64,000 nucleotides of DNA from Anolis sagrei (taxonomy: Eukaryota > Chordata > Lepidosauria > Squamata > Anolidae). This document shows, one piece after another, positions 1-10,991 of this stretch. The notes beneath the pieces are model-generated. The model saw only the letters and a list, made by a program, of their open reading frames with translations. It was not told the DNA's origin and did no database searches. The stretch spans positions 175,568,040-175,632,039 of the forward strand of contig NC_090025.1 of the NCBI RefSeq assembly GCF_037176765.1. The letters are read 5' to 3'. The translations under genes and the position numbers were made by a program. Each line of letters begins with the position of its first letter. Within the stretch, counting starts at the first letter, position 1.

Positions 1-530
1 TGTTTAACTTGTTGTCCACGAGGACTCCAAGATCTTTTTCACATATACTGCTGTCGAGCCATGTGTCCCCCATTCTGTATCTTTGCCTTTCATTTTTTTT
101 CTGCCTAAATGGAATATATTAAATTTGTCTCTGTTGGACTTGATTTTGTTAGTTTTGGCTCATCTCTCTAATCTGTTCAGATCGTTTAAAATTCTATTCC
201 TGTCTTCTGGGGTATTAGCTATCATTTTCAATGTGGTGTTGCCTGAAAACTTGATGCTCATCGTTTATAACCCTTCATCTAAGTCATTAATAAAGATGTT
301 GAACAGGACTGGGCCCAAGACAGAACCCTGTGGCACTCCACCCATCACTTCTTTCAAGGATGAGGAGGAAGCATTGGTGAGCACCCTTTGGGTTCATTCA
401 CTTAACTAATCACTTAACCAATTCACTTATCCACTAACCTTAGTTTTGCATAGCCCAACTGGACTAGTTTGTTTGCTAGAAGGTCATGGGGAACCTTGTC
501 AAAGGGCTTACTGAAATCCAAATATGCTAG
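1..530 (-). mobile_element. CR1 LINE fragment, RT region, cut by window edge
   Basis: On the minus strand, decayed CR1 reverse transcriptase can be read. Around 483-530 it gives the motif-A region (LDFSKPFDKVPHDLL), followed toward lower coordinates by sequence corresponding to the [11 protein letters not shown] and finger/palm region. The stretch at 1-40 is nearly the same as 51291-51330 in a second CR1, so the element continues to the left of the window. Many stops; no coding capacity. Confidence 0.8.
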
Positions 531-1657
531 TTCCTATTCATGCTGTTTTCGGGGTAAGGAATGCTGTTAAAATACATTCTTCATACTGGACTTCTAAAAT
601 GTTTTGGAACTTATTATTGTGATGCTTGACCACTGTTATTTTTTTTTACTTTCTGGTGTTTTTACTTTGTTTTTTAATGGTTTTTAAAATCATTTCCTAG
701 AGAATATGAGGGAGGGTAGCACAGTGGAAGAAAAATGACCTCCTCCAAAACAAATGAGTCAAGCCTCACTTAGCATGGCTTTTGGCTTGTGTTTTATTTA
801 TTTTTTTAAGTTTTGATTTAGATGTTTGAGCTCATTGTTTCAGAGAACACTAAAATGTAGGAAGTCTAAGGAGTTCCAGACAACAGACTAATAATTTATT
901 CTCCTCGCTGTGTTCTTGTTTCACTACATAGCACTTTAAGGTGACTTCTTGTCTTGTTGCACTGTTCCTCAAAGAGATAAGATAATTTTTTACTGCAGTA
1001 ATTTGTTTCTTAGTATCTTGAATGACAAAGGGCAAATCTTGTTTTCCAGCAGTTCCAGAAATGCTGATGCATTCATTAAAAATTATAACATCTCTTACTC
1101 ATCCCATTGCTTTTTAGATTTATTTTATTTTATTCGTGAATTGCAGAGCTGTTCTTTTCATGGCCTTTGTTGTTTTTCAAAGAACATTGTTTTTCTTAGA
1201 AGACTTTCTCAAATGATTTTGGGCCAAAGATACTTCAGTTTTCCAAATGGGACCATTATTTCAAAGTGAGACTCCAGTAGGGAGTCAGTGTGACAAAGTG
1301 CCTCTATTTGTCTGTCCTTAATCTACCACCATTCAGGTTCAATAAACAGGCATAGGATTTAATTGTGCTGTTAGTCTTCATAAATTGCTGTCTATCCAAA
1401 GTAAGAGTAAGGCTGAAGAGCTTGTTGTGGTTTTCCGCCACATCCAGAAACACCTCTGGTTAACCTGTAGCCTGAAGTGTCTAAATTTGAGATTAGTCTC
1501 ACTTAGGATGTTTAGTTGGTCTTGTGGATAAAATAGTACATTTTCTTCAAAGGAGTAGCCATGTTACTGTGTTTTGAGTATTAAAATGAGGAAAAGAAAA
1601 ATAAGTCTCATGTCACCAGGGGGCCTTTCATGGATTACAGCTCCCATTTTCAGATAC
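531..1657. other. no recognisable gene or repeat
   Basis: AT-rich intergenic sequence with short T runs. Small open frames here show no motif I recognise. Confidence 0.5.
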
Positions 1658-2756
1658 ATATTTATTTATTGTATCAGGAGTGAACAATGTATTTGAGAAA
1701 ACACGAAGTGGAAAAACTTGGCATTCTATTAAATGTCCTTTGACTAATAGTTTGCCACTTGGAGTGCCTCTGGTGTTGCTATAAGAAGGTCCTCCATGGT
1801 GCATGTGGCAGGGCTCAGGCTGCATTGTAATAGATGGTCTGTGGTTTACTCTTCACACTCGCATGTCATGGACTCCACTTTGTAGCCCCATTTCTTAAGG
1901 CTGGCTCTGCATCTTGTTTTCAGCACACAGTCTTCTGTGTGCCCAAGAGGTAGTCTCCCATTTGGAATCAGCCATGAATTGAGGTGCTGGGTTTGAGCCT
2001 GCCATTTTTGGACTCTTGCTTGCTTAGATTTCCTGCAATTAGCTCTGTAGATCTTAGAGAACTATTTCTTGATTTAAGGCATTGGCACACTAGCTGATAT
2101 TTGAATGGGGGATGGGCCGGAGATGTCACTGCCTTGGTCCTTTCACTATTGGCTGCTACTTCCCAGTGGATATTAGGTGGTGCAATAATAGCTAGACAGT
2201 GCAATTTCTCCAGTGATATAGGGTGCAGATAGCCTGTGATAATGCAGCATGTCTCATTAAGAGCCACAGCGTGGTGAGATGTGTTTCACACTGGGCTTGC
2301 ATACTCAGCAGCAGAGTAGCAAAGGGCAAGGGCTGGTATCTTCACTGTAAATAGTTATGATCCCCAGGTTGTGCCAGTAAGCTTTTGTATGATATTGTTT
2401 CTAGCACCCACTTTTTGCTTGGCATTCAGGCAGTGCTTCTTGTAGGTCAGAGAATGGTCCAGAGTAACTCCCAGGTATTTGGGTGTGCTGCAATGCTCCA
2501 GTGGGATTCCTTCCCAGGTAATCCTCAGAGCTCGACATGCTTGTCTGTTCTTAAGGTGAAAAGCACACTTCTGCATTTTAAAGGGATTACAAATCAGCTG
2601 GTTTTGCGTGTAATAGGCAGTAAGAGCACCTAAAGCTATGGAGAGCTTCTATTCAACCATCTCAAAGCTCCTTGCTTGAGCGGTGATGGCACGATTGTCA
2701 GATACATATGAAGAAGCAGGATATAGCTCACATATATTTATTCTGAAATAAAATAT
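1658..2756 (-). mobile_element. LINE fragment, unassigned clade (called LINE-X here), RT C-terminal half
   Basis: Minus-strand translation gives a degenerate YADD box (YVSDN, about 2692-2710), then a thumb region at 2355-2576 with AFHLKNRQA, YLGVTLDHSLTYKKHC and NIIQKLTGTTWG, then ALNETCCIITGYLHP at about 2220-2267. The 3' end, near 1660, is a short ATTT-type tail next to TATCAGGAG. This is a non-LTR reverse transcriptase C-terminus. Related copies lie at 61855-62262 and 63040-63955. Clade (Vingi, jockey-like or other CR1 group) cannot be fixed by eye. Several stops and frameshifts are present. Its 5' side abuts the BovB at 2757. Confidence 0.72.
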
Positions 2757-5700
2757 TAGGGTTGCCATAGGATCACCGCCTTGTCGGGGCGCTGGAGCTT
2801 GAGCACCTCAATGATGTCATGAGCGAAACCGTGAAGGGCCACCCAAGACGGGACGGTTGTGGCAGAGAGGTCAGACCAAGCGTGATCCCTGGGGAAGGCA
2901 ATGGCAAACCACTCCAGTATCCTTGCCAAGAAAACTAAATGGACCAGTACAACCAGAGATATGTCGGTATGCCATTGGAAGATGGGACTCCCAGGTCGGA
3001 AGATGGCCAAAATGCTACTGGGGAGGAGCAGAGGATAAGTTCAACTAGCCCCAGATGTGATGACGCAGCTAGCTCAAAGCCGAAAGGAAGGCTAGCGGCC
3101 GACGGTACTGGAGGCGAACGACGCATCCGATGCTCTAAAGATCAACACACCATAGGAACCTGGAATGTAAGATCTATGAGCCAGGGCAAATTGGATGTTG
3201 TTATTGGTGAGATGTCAAGACTAAAGATAGACATTCTGGGGGTCAGCGAACTGAAATGGACTGGAATGGGCCACTTCACATCAGATGACCACCAGATCTA
3301 CTACTGTGGACAAGAGGAACATCGAAGAAATGGAGTAGCCTTCATAATTAATAAGAAATTCGCTAAAGCGGTGCTTGGATACAACCCAAAAAGTGACAGA
3401 ATGATCTCAATTCGAGTGCAAGGAAAGCCTTTCAACATTACAGTGATCCAAATATACGCCCCAACCACAGCTGCTGAAGAAGCAGAAGTAGATCAGTTCT
3501 ATGAGGATCTGCAGGACCTACTGGATAATACACCAAAAAGAGACGTTATTTTCATTACAGGAGACTGGAATGCCAAGGTGGGAAGTCAAATGACAACTGG
3601 GATCACAGGCAAGCATGGTCTGGGAGAACAAAATGAAGCGGGACGCAGGCTGATAGAATTCTGCCAGGAAAACTCGCTGTGTATAACGAATACTCTCTTC
3701 CAACAACCTAAAAGACGGCTTTATACATGGACCTCACCAGATGGTCAACACTGAAATCAGATTGACTACATCCTTTGCAGCCAAAGGTGGCGGACATCCA
3801 TCCAGTCGGTGAAAACAAGACCTGGGGCTGACTGTAGCTCAGATCACGAACTTCTTATTGCCCAATTTAGAATAAAACTAAAGAGATCAGGGAAAATACA
3901 CAGACCAGTTAGATATGATCTCACTAACATTCCTAGCGAATATACAGTGGAAGTGAAGAACAGATTTGAAGGACTAGATTTAGTAAACAGAGGCCCAGAA
4001 GAACTATGGACAGAAGTCCGCGGCATTGTTCAGGAGGCGGCAACAAAGTACGTTCCAAAGAAAAAGAAAACCAAGAAGGCAAAATGGTCGTCTGCTGAGA
4101 CACTGGAAGTAGCCCAAGAAAGGAGGAAAGCAAAAGGAAACAGGGATAAGGGGAGATATGCCCAGTTAAATGCGCAATTCCAGACGTTAGCCAGAAGAGA
4201 TAAGGAACTATTTTTAAATAAGCAATGCATGGAAGTGGAAGAAGACAACAGAATAGGAAGGACAAGAGACCTCTTCCAGAAAATTAGAAACATTGGAGGT
4301 AAATTTCAGGCAAAAATTGGTATGATAAGAAACAAAGATGGCAGAAAACTAACAGAAGCTGAAGAGATCAAGAGAAGGTGGCGAGACTATACAGAAGATC
4401 TGTATAGGAAGGATAACAATATCGAGGATAGCTTTGACGGTGTGGTGAATGAATTAGAACCAGACATCCTGAGGAGTGAGGTTGAATGGGCCTTAAGAAA
4501 CATTGCTAACAACAAGGCAGCAGGAGATGATGGGATCCCAGCTGAACTGTTTAAAATCTTAAAAGATGATGCTGTCAAGGTGATGCATGCCATTTGCCAG
4601 CAAATATGGAAAACACAAGAATGGCCATCAGACTGGAAAAAATCAACTTATATCCCCATACCAAAAAAGGGAAATGCGAAAGACTGCTCAAACTTCCGTA
4701 CAGTGGCCCTTATTTCTCATGCCAGTAAGGTAATGCTCAAGATCCTGCAAGGAAGACTCCAGCAATACATGGAGCGAGAGTTGCCAGATGTTCAAGCTGG
4801 GTTTAGAAAAGGCAGAGGAACGAGAGACCAGATTGCCAATATCCGCTGGATAATGGAGAAAGGCAGGGAGTTTCAGAAAAACATCTACTTCTGCTTCATT
4901 GACTATTCTAAAGCCTTTGACTGTGTGGATCATAATAAATTGTGGCAAGTTCTTGGTGGGATGGGCATACCAAGCCACCTTGTCTCTCTCCTGAGGAATC
5001 TGTACAAGGACCAAGTCGCAACAGTCAGAACTGACCACGGAACAACAGACTGGTTCAAGATTGGGAAAGGCGTACGGCAAGGCTGCATACTCTCACCCAA
5101 CCTTTTTAACTTGTATGCAGAACACATCATGCGATGTGCGGGGCTGGATGAATGCAAAGCTGGGGTGAAAATTGCTGGAAGAAACATTAACAACCTCAGA
5201 TATGCAGATGACACCACTCTGATGGCCGAAAGCGAGGAGGAGCTGAGGAGCCTTCTAATCAAGGTGAAAGAAGAAAGCGCAAAAGCCGGGTTGCAGCTAA
5301 ATGTCAAAAAAACCAAAATTATGGCCACAAGAATGATTGACAACTGGAAAATAGAGGGAGAAACCGTGGAGGCCGTGACAGACTTTGTATTTCTAGGTGC
5401 AAAGATTACTGCAGATGCAGACTGTAGCCAGGAAATCAGAAGACGCTTACTTCTTGGGAGGAGAGCAATGTCCAGTCTCGATAAAATAGTGAAGAGTAGA
5501 GACATCAGACTGGCAACAAAGATCCGCCTAGTCAAAGCCATGGTATTCCCTGTAGTAACCTACGGATGTGAGAGCTGGACCTTAGGGAAGGCTGAGCGAA
5601 GGAAGATCGATGCTTTTGAGCTGTGGTGCTGGAGGAAAGTGCTGAGAGTGCCTTGGACTGCGAGAAGATCCAACCAGTCCATCCTCCAGGAAATAAAGCC

Positions 5701-5986
5701 CGACTGCTCACTGGAGGGAAAGATACTAGAGACAAAGTTGAAGTACTTTGGCCACATCATGAGGCGACAGGAAAGCCTAGAGAAGACAATAATGCTGGGG
5801 AAAGTGGAAGGCAAAAGGAAGAGGGGCCGACCAAGGGCAAGATGGATGGATGGCATCCTTGAAGTGACTGGACTGACCTTGAGGGAGCTGGGGGTGGTAA
5901 CGGCCGACAGGGAGCTCTGGCGTAGGCTGGTCCATGAGGTCACGAAGAGTCGGAGACGACTGAACGAATGAACAACAACAATAGAT
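2757..5986 (+). mobile_element. BovB (RTE) LINE, near full length
   Basis: About 3.2 kb, the usual length for BovB. It starts with a BovB-type 5' segment (about 2757-2938), carries one long endonuclease-RT frame, and ends in GAATGAACAACAACAAT, the short AAC-type tail of the family. I see no clear target duplication around it. It shares about 98% of its RT-region residues with the copy at 10992. Confidence 0.93.
2939..5971 (+). pseudogene. BovB endonuclease-reverse transcriptase, one in-frame stop
   Basis: A single frame of about 1010 codons interrupted by one TGA at 3752-3754, just before NQIDYIL; a CGA to TGA change at a CpG is the likely cause. Up to the stop is an apurinic-type endonuclease: TWNVRSM near residue 75, SELKWTG, and GDWN at residues 208-211; SDH follows after the stop. 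From 3809 an uninterrupted 720-codon stretch holds the RT: NNKAAGDDGIPAELFK, CFIDYSKAFDCVDH (motif A), GVRQGCILSPNLFNLY, LRYADDTTLM (YADD at 5201-5212), then the BovB C-terminus (SWTLGKAERRKIDAFELWCW, YFGHIMRR). The family makes a nicking endonuclease/RT that copies its RNA at the target. The stop means this copy probably gives no full protein, though the RT half is open. The start at 2939 is the first Met upstream of the endonuclease; start choice is uncertain. Confidence 0.9.
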
Positions 5987-6002
5987 TATTAAAAATGAAA
6001 AA

Positions 6003-6155
6003 GAACCCATCATGGGTTTTTCTGTGGCTGAGAGTGTGTGACTCTCTCTCTCTCTCTCTCTCGAGCACCTAGTAGATTTCCATGGCCAAGTGGGGGAATC
6101 AAATTCTGGTGTCCTGAGTCACAGTTCAAATGCTCAAACCATTAGATCTCACTAG
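6003..6155 (-). mobile_element. tRNA-derived SINE fragment (Sauria-like, BovB-type body)
   Basis: Read on the minus strand: a decayed tRNA-like head near 6150, a TTTGATTCC-type B box, 'CCATGGAAA', then AGTCACACACTCTCAGCC and an AACCCATGATGGGTT end. A (CT)n/(GA)n run at 6039-6062 has expanded inside it. The 3' tail is missing. Related copies are at 28352, 45393, 51483 and 56795. Confidence 0.6.
6039..6062. repeat. (CT)n microsatellite
   Basis: About 12 CT units in a row, inside the SINE fragment. Confidence 0.95.
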
Positions 6156-6600
6156 CTTTTGGGGTTAAAGATGTTGAAAATTCCTTTTTCTTTCTTCTTC
6201 GTATTACATAGTTATTACTTCTGGATGAATTCTGCTAAAGGCTTTTTTCCTGCTTTACCAGCTCCAGTGAGAATTTCAGGTCAATTGCATTAGGACGAGC
6301 CAGCAGCTAGAGTAAAGCAGATGGATAGCTCCTGTCAAATCCCCTTTGAAAGCCATCTAAATTGGCGGCAAGCTCTCCAATGGCTTTGTGTGCTTTGAGA
6401 AAAGGGTGACATTGCTGGGAAACTTGGATATCCATGGGACAAGGACGGGGGAGTTTTCAGAGGGTGTGGTGCTAACAGGTATAGTTAAAAGTACCTGCTA
6501 AGCCTGTGACTGTTGAGAAATGGCATACAGGTACAAGACTAACAATGGCTGGTGGTTTTCATTTCAGTGTGGTAGCAAATATGCTTCGATCTTTGTCTAC
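6156..6600. other. no recognisable feature
   Basis: Unique-looking intergenic sequence without a supportable coding region. Confidence 0.45.
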
Positions 6601-6990
6601 AGAATCATAGAAACATAGAATTTAAAGGGAACCCTAGGGTCATCCAGTTCATTCTCCTGCCATGCAGGAGTGCATAATCAAAACACTCCCAACAGAGGGC
6701 CATCCAGACTCTATTCAAAAACTTCCAGAGAAGAAAACCGCACCACACCCCAAGGCAAGAATACTCCATGTGTATTCCTTTATCAAGCACCAGGAAACTC
6801 TTCCTAATGTTTTGTTGATTTTTTTCCTTCAATTTGAATTCATTGCTTCATGTCCTAGTCTCTGGAGCAGCAGAAAGCAAGCTTGTTCCATCTTCAATAT
6901 GACATCCTTTTCACATTTTTAAACACGGCTATCATGTCCCCTCTCAACCTTCTTTTCTCCAGACTAAGGACCTCATCACATTAAGAAATT
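6601..6990 (-). mobile_element. CR1 LINE 3' fragment
   Basis: Starts with AGAATCATAGAAACATAGAAT, the reverse complement of the CR1 ATTCTATG tail, and continues with 'CATCCAGTTC', 'CATGCAGGA' and the antisense of the RT C-terminal region (CATGTCCCCTCTCAACCTTCTT). Decayed, 5'-truncated. Confidence 0.85.
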
Positions 6991-6994
6991 TCCC

Positions 6995-7290
6995 CATCAT
7001 AGGACACTTCAGCCTCTTTTCAGGCATGGAGAGGCATGGCGCTTCTCACATGATATTAAGCTCCTTCCTGCCATCATGCATAGACCTCTGTGGTTGAGGC
7101 AGAAGAGGCAGAAGTGTCCTGAAAGGTGGGAATTCTGGCTTTTGTATTCAGAGACATCGCATTTCAGTCATAGATCACTTCAGCCTCTTTTCAAGCATGG
7201 AGAAGCATGGAGCTCATCTCATGATTGTTAAACTACTTTGGGAGTTGAAAAGAGGAGGAAATGTCCTGAAAGGAGAGAACTGTTAACACG
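6995..7290. repeat. direct duplication, unit about 150-170 bp
   Basis: CACTTCAGCCTCTTTTCA and its flanks (6995-7039) recur at 7165-7210. Downstream, 'GTGTCCTGAAAGG' near 7109 recurs as 'ATGTCCTGAAAGG' near 7259. The two copies differ by scattered changes, so the duplication is not recent. Confidence 0.65.
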
Positions 7291-7414
7291 GACCAGCAAG
7301 CATGTTCAGAGCTCCTACCTCCTATTGTGCATTATTTCCATGGTTCCAGCTGAAAAGCAGGAGGGATGGGAACCATCAAGGTTTCTGACCCTGTTTCATT
7401 GCCTACCCCCAGTT

Positions 7415-7605
7415 GTCTCTTTTATCATAAGGGGCTTTAGGCAGGGCAATTTTAACCCACGGAAATATGAGGTTTTAAATTGGGGCACTGTCTCCTTTAT
7501 CATATGGGCTTTTGGAGCAGGGCAGTTTTATCCCATGGAAAGAAGATATTTTAAAGTGGTGTCAGTCTCCTTTAATGTAAAGAGCTTTGGGCAGGGCAAG
7601 GGATC
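7415..7605. repeat. 75-bp tandem repeat, about 2.5 units
   Basis: The phrase GTCTCYTTTA starts at 7415, 7490 and 7565, an exact 75-bp period. Shared unit features are GGGCTTT, GCAGGGCA, TTTTA and CCCAYGGAAA. The third unit is partial. Confidence 0.8.
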
Positions 7606-7794
7606 ATTTGACTTTTGAATATTATAGTTTTCCCTGATTTTAAAAAAAGTAATAAGGACTGTGTGGTGAATGTAAGATGGATGTATTGCCAGCTCTTAGG
7701 TTTCCATGTGTGATAGGGAGGGAGAACTCGAAACAGAATGACTGACAGAGAAGCAATTACAGAGAAGCAATTCTGTATACTAAGAGGATGGTTT

Positions 7795-8165
7795 CCTGTG
7801 CTTTCCCATCTCAATGTGATGGAAGTTGTAAGCATATATAGTTCCCTGAGCTGCTCCTCATAGCATATGCTTTCTAGACCTTTTGCCATTTTGGTTGCCC
7901 TTCTCTGGACATGTTCCAGCCTGTCCATATGCTTCATGATTTGCTGGACTGGACACAGTATTCCAGGTGAGGTCTGACCAAAGCAGAATAGAATGGTAAT
8001 ATTATTTCCCTTGTCTGGACACTGTATTTCCATTGGTGCAGCTTAGCATTGCATTAAGCTGTTTAGCTGCTGCATCATATTGTTAATTCATATTTAGCTT
8101 ATAGTCTACTAGGAGACTTGTAAATCTGTGTCACGTGTTTTGTTGTCATCCATCCTAAATATGTA
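7795..8165 (-). mobile_element. CR1 LINE fragment, RT C-terminus
   Basis: Minus-strand translation between 7572 and 8033 includes LEHVQRRATKMAKGLESICY, the conserved end of CR1 RT, preceded by a decayed LEYC/VQFW block. Lacks its 3' tail; another CR1 tail begins four bases away at 8169. Confidence 0.82.
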
Positions 8166-8168
8166 CAT

Positions 8169-8312
8169 TTCATAGAATCATAGAATTGGAAGAGACCTCA
8201 TGGGCCATCCAGTCCAACTCCCTGCCAAAAAGCAGGAAAATTGCATTCAAGTCACCCCCGACAGCCACCCAGCCTCTGTTTAAAAGCTTCCAAAGAAGGA
8301 GCCTCCATTTTT
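8169..8312 (-). mobile_element. CR1 LINE 3'-end fragment
   Basis: Begins CATAGAATCATAGAATTGG (reverse of the ATTCTATG tail), then GGGCCATCCAGTCCAACTCC and CAGCCTCTGTTTAAAAGC. Closely similar to 50700-50840, so younger than the CR1 piece beside it. Confidence 0.88.
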
Positions 8313-8690
8313 AAAGTCACTATAGAGACTGCTGGACCTGATTTCCCTCCTCCATACATCTGTCATTTTGAATCCCTCATTTAAAGTTCAGACTAAAATG
8401 AACAACATATTCATTCCTCCCCAAACACACACACATACACACAAATACTTAGAAGCCACAAGCAGCCATACATTTCAACATAGGATAACCAACACAGCCA
8501 TCCCTGATCTGTGCCTCTTCAGTTGTGTTTGATAATATATTTATGTGCAGGTACAACTGCACCAGGAGCTCCAATTTTGTTTGCTTTGCATTTAACGTTT
8601 GTTATAGTCCTAAGTTTCAGGGACTCTGCAGATAGGTGACTTCTTTTGGCTGCAATCATAGGGCAAGCCACCTATCAATTATAGTTAGGT
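8313..8690. other. no recognisable feature
   Basis: Intergenic sequence with a short (AC)n run near 8425-8445. Confidence 0.45.
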
Positions 8691-9240
8691 TCCCTGGTCC
8701 TGCCCCCCTTTTGGGTTTTAGAGGGAATAGGAGCCATTTTGAGTTCAGTCCATGCAGAGTTTCACACAGGACATAAAACCAAGAGCTCCTGTGGAAAGCT
8801 TCATCTTCTATGGCTTGGCCAGGGAGATATACAGCCCTACAGCTTCTTTGCTGAGGGACTTCAGCCAGTCATCACCGAAACCTGAACTCCTTTCCCCCTG
8901 GAAGTCTACAAAGCTCTGCTTGGTAAGGGTCACTCGCAGAAACCAGAAGCAGTTGGTACCGGGTGCAGGGGCTCCACGCCAACAGAGGCAAAGACAGACT
9001 CCCCAGATTAGAAGTTAAGGATTTCCTCATTGGTTACAGTTATGAAGATAGTGCCTGTTCCCTGTGGACAAGATTGAGAGAGAGCCAATAGACTGTTAAG
9101 AAAGCCTTAAAGTACCTGTTTGCTTTCAATAATAAAGAACTTTATTGACCCTTTAAGCAATCTAAAGACTCTGTTTTAAGGAAATCCAAAGGCCTTTAAT
9201 CTGAGGCAACCCCAGCGTCCCGTTGGGCACACAGAATTTA
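8690..9240 (+). mobile_element. possible LTR-like solo remnant (fossil, family not assigned)
   Basis: A unit about 550 bp long with a TATA-like CATAAAACC near 8770, a polyadenylation signal AATAAAGAACTTT near 9130, and a terminal block ending near 9230. This order suggests a solo LTR-type repeat. No internal coding region is present next to it. I have not identified both ends, and a different repeat class is possible. Confidence 0.3.
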
Positions 9241-9414
9241 TGTCCTGTCTACAGTTTTATGCACAGGCCCAGCGTGCGACAGCACAATTTAATTGTTGCA
9301 TTTATATTTTGTTTTGGGATGGGATCATAGCTAAAAGAAATTTAAAAGAAAATTACACAGAAATCTTATATCACAAGTTAAAAATAATAAAATTACAGTA
9401 TTACTATTATTACC

Positions 9415-9956
9415 TGTATTTACTCGACTCTAATGCACTATAATGCACACCTCAGTTTTCAAAACCCTGAAGCCATTTTTTTTTTTTACTGGCAAATGTA
9501 ATGGGCAGCAGCAAAAGGTGCACTCTTTGTAATATGCCTATTACAGTTGCTGCCTGTTTAGAATTCTTTCTTTAAAAACAATTATGTTGGAACACCAAAG
9601 CTTTAAGCAAGGGAAAAGAAATCTTGGGGTGCATCGATGCTTTAGAATGAATCCACTTTAATTGGCTTTGTTCAGTGTGATGGAGTCATGGAGGCTATGG
9701 TTTTGCAAGGTCTTGAGCCTCCTCTGCCAAAGAGTGCTGGTGCCTCATCAAACTCCAAATCCCAGGATTGCATAGCACTTAACTATGACTATTACATTAC
9801 AGGTAACTCAAATAGGAGCTCCAGATGCTCCTGAAGCCTGTTACTTTGGCTTAGCACAATATTACCCTATTACGCAAATTTAATGCACACCCTAATTTTG
9901 GCAAAGTGATTTAGCCAAAAAAGATGAGCATTAGATTCGAGTAAATGCAGTATATT
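9415..9956. mobile_element. non-autonomous DNA element with about 24-bp inverted ends
   Basis: The left end TTTACTCGACTCTAATGC and the right end (reverse complement TTTACTCGAATCTAATGC) form imperfect terminal inverted repeats flanked by TA. No transposase. A second palindromic MITE-like unit (9618-9800) lies inside it, so two insertions are nested. Confidence 0.6.
9618..9800. mobile_element. palindromic MITE remnant nested in the 9415 element
   Basis: Contains GGTGCATC near its left end, TCCACTTTAATTG, CCAAAGAGTGCTGGTGCCTC and CAAATCCCAGGATTGCATAG, the last being the weak mirror of the first half. Similar palindromic units are at 21170, 41950 and 49985. The right end is lost. Confidence 0.5.
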
Positions 9957-10040
9957 GTTAAAGCCATGGTCAAAACAATAAAAACATATTTGAAACACAA
10001 TTACTACTAGGTGCTGGAATCCTGTATCAACTAGTTAGTT

Positions 10041-10232
10041 AAGTATACAATCAGCCCTAGATATCCATGTATTCAACCAAACATAACTTTAAAAAAAATC
10101 CAAAAAGCAAACCTTGAATATCATTTTGTATAAGAAACACCATTTCATGAGGCCATTGGATACTATGAGATTTGAGCATCCACAGATGGTGGTATCTATA
10201 GGAGGTCCTGAAACCAAACTCCAGCATGCAGT
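10041..10232. mobile_element. Tc1/mariner (Tigger-like) remnant
   Basis: CAATCAGCCCTAGATATCC at the left end, AAAAAGCAAACCTTGA in the middle and CATCCACAGATGGTGGTAT, GGAGGTCCTGAAACC to the right. This is the layout of Tigger-type non-autonomous elements. The right end is degraded. Confidence 0.5.
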
Positions 10233-10981
10233 TGTTTCTGTGACAATAATCCATATTTTGTACACCAGAAAACTGGAACTTGGGGAGTATTATCTTGCCA
10301 GAACATGCTCATTTTATCTCTCCAGGTCCTTTCTGGTTTTGGTTATTAGGAAAAAGGAAGGAACATGGAAACAATATACATGGCAAGGAAAGGACATACA
10401 CTCTTATAACCTGTGAATGGTGCTCAGTGTCCTTCTCTTGACGTGGCTGCCTCTTGTGATGGAGAAATAGCTCAGCTGTGGATGTTTTCCACTGGGTTTA
10501 TTGTCACAATGAAATAAAATAAGAAGGAGAGATAGCAGATACATTGAAAAGAAAAGAGAAAGGAAGAGATCATCCTTCTTTAATTTATAATTCCAAAAAA
10601 GGATTATGTTAAATTCCTTTTTCAGTTTGCTAATGTTTACAGTTAATCTCACTTTCATACCGGCCAGCATCTGCTTTAACATAATCCCTCGCCTTCCCCT
10701 CCTCTCTCCCTCTGTTCCATCTCTCCTGCTTTCCTCTCCTCTTCACTCAAAATTTTGACATCAGGCTTTGAAAGGTAGAACATTATATTTCTGTTCTTCA
10801 TAAACAAAGGGATGCTTCTGTTTGTGGCTTCAATTGTACCATCACCCTGCCTTGCTCTTGGAATATTATGGGACCTTGCTGGTCTTTCCCATAATTATAA
10901 ACAGTCTTTCTTCTTTCCTTCTTTTTAAAGTCAAATATTTTTTATTGAAAAGAAAGACATTAAATAAAATTTGAATAACAC
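10233..10981. other. no recognisable feature; BovB target flank
   Basis: AT-rich unique sequence. Its right edge is the insertion site of the second BovB. Confidence 0.45.
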
Positions 10982-10991
10982 ATACTACGAA
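10982..10991. repeat. target-site duplication of BovB, left copy
   Basis: ATACTACGAA, repeated exactly at 13178-13187 on the other side of the BovB insertion. Confidence 0.85.

Noticed and set aside
83-409. Plus-strand 108-codon frame at the window start
   Set aside because: Antisense to a CR1 reverse transcriptase fragment.
4930-5541. Long minus-strand frames opposite the BovB coding regions
   Set aside because: Shadow frames of the real plus-strand BovB sequence; no family motifs.
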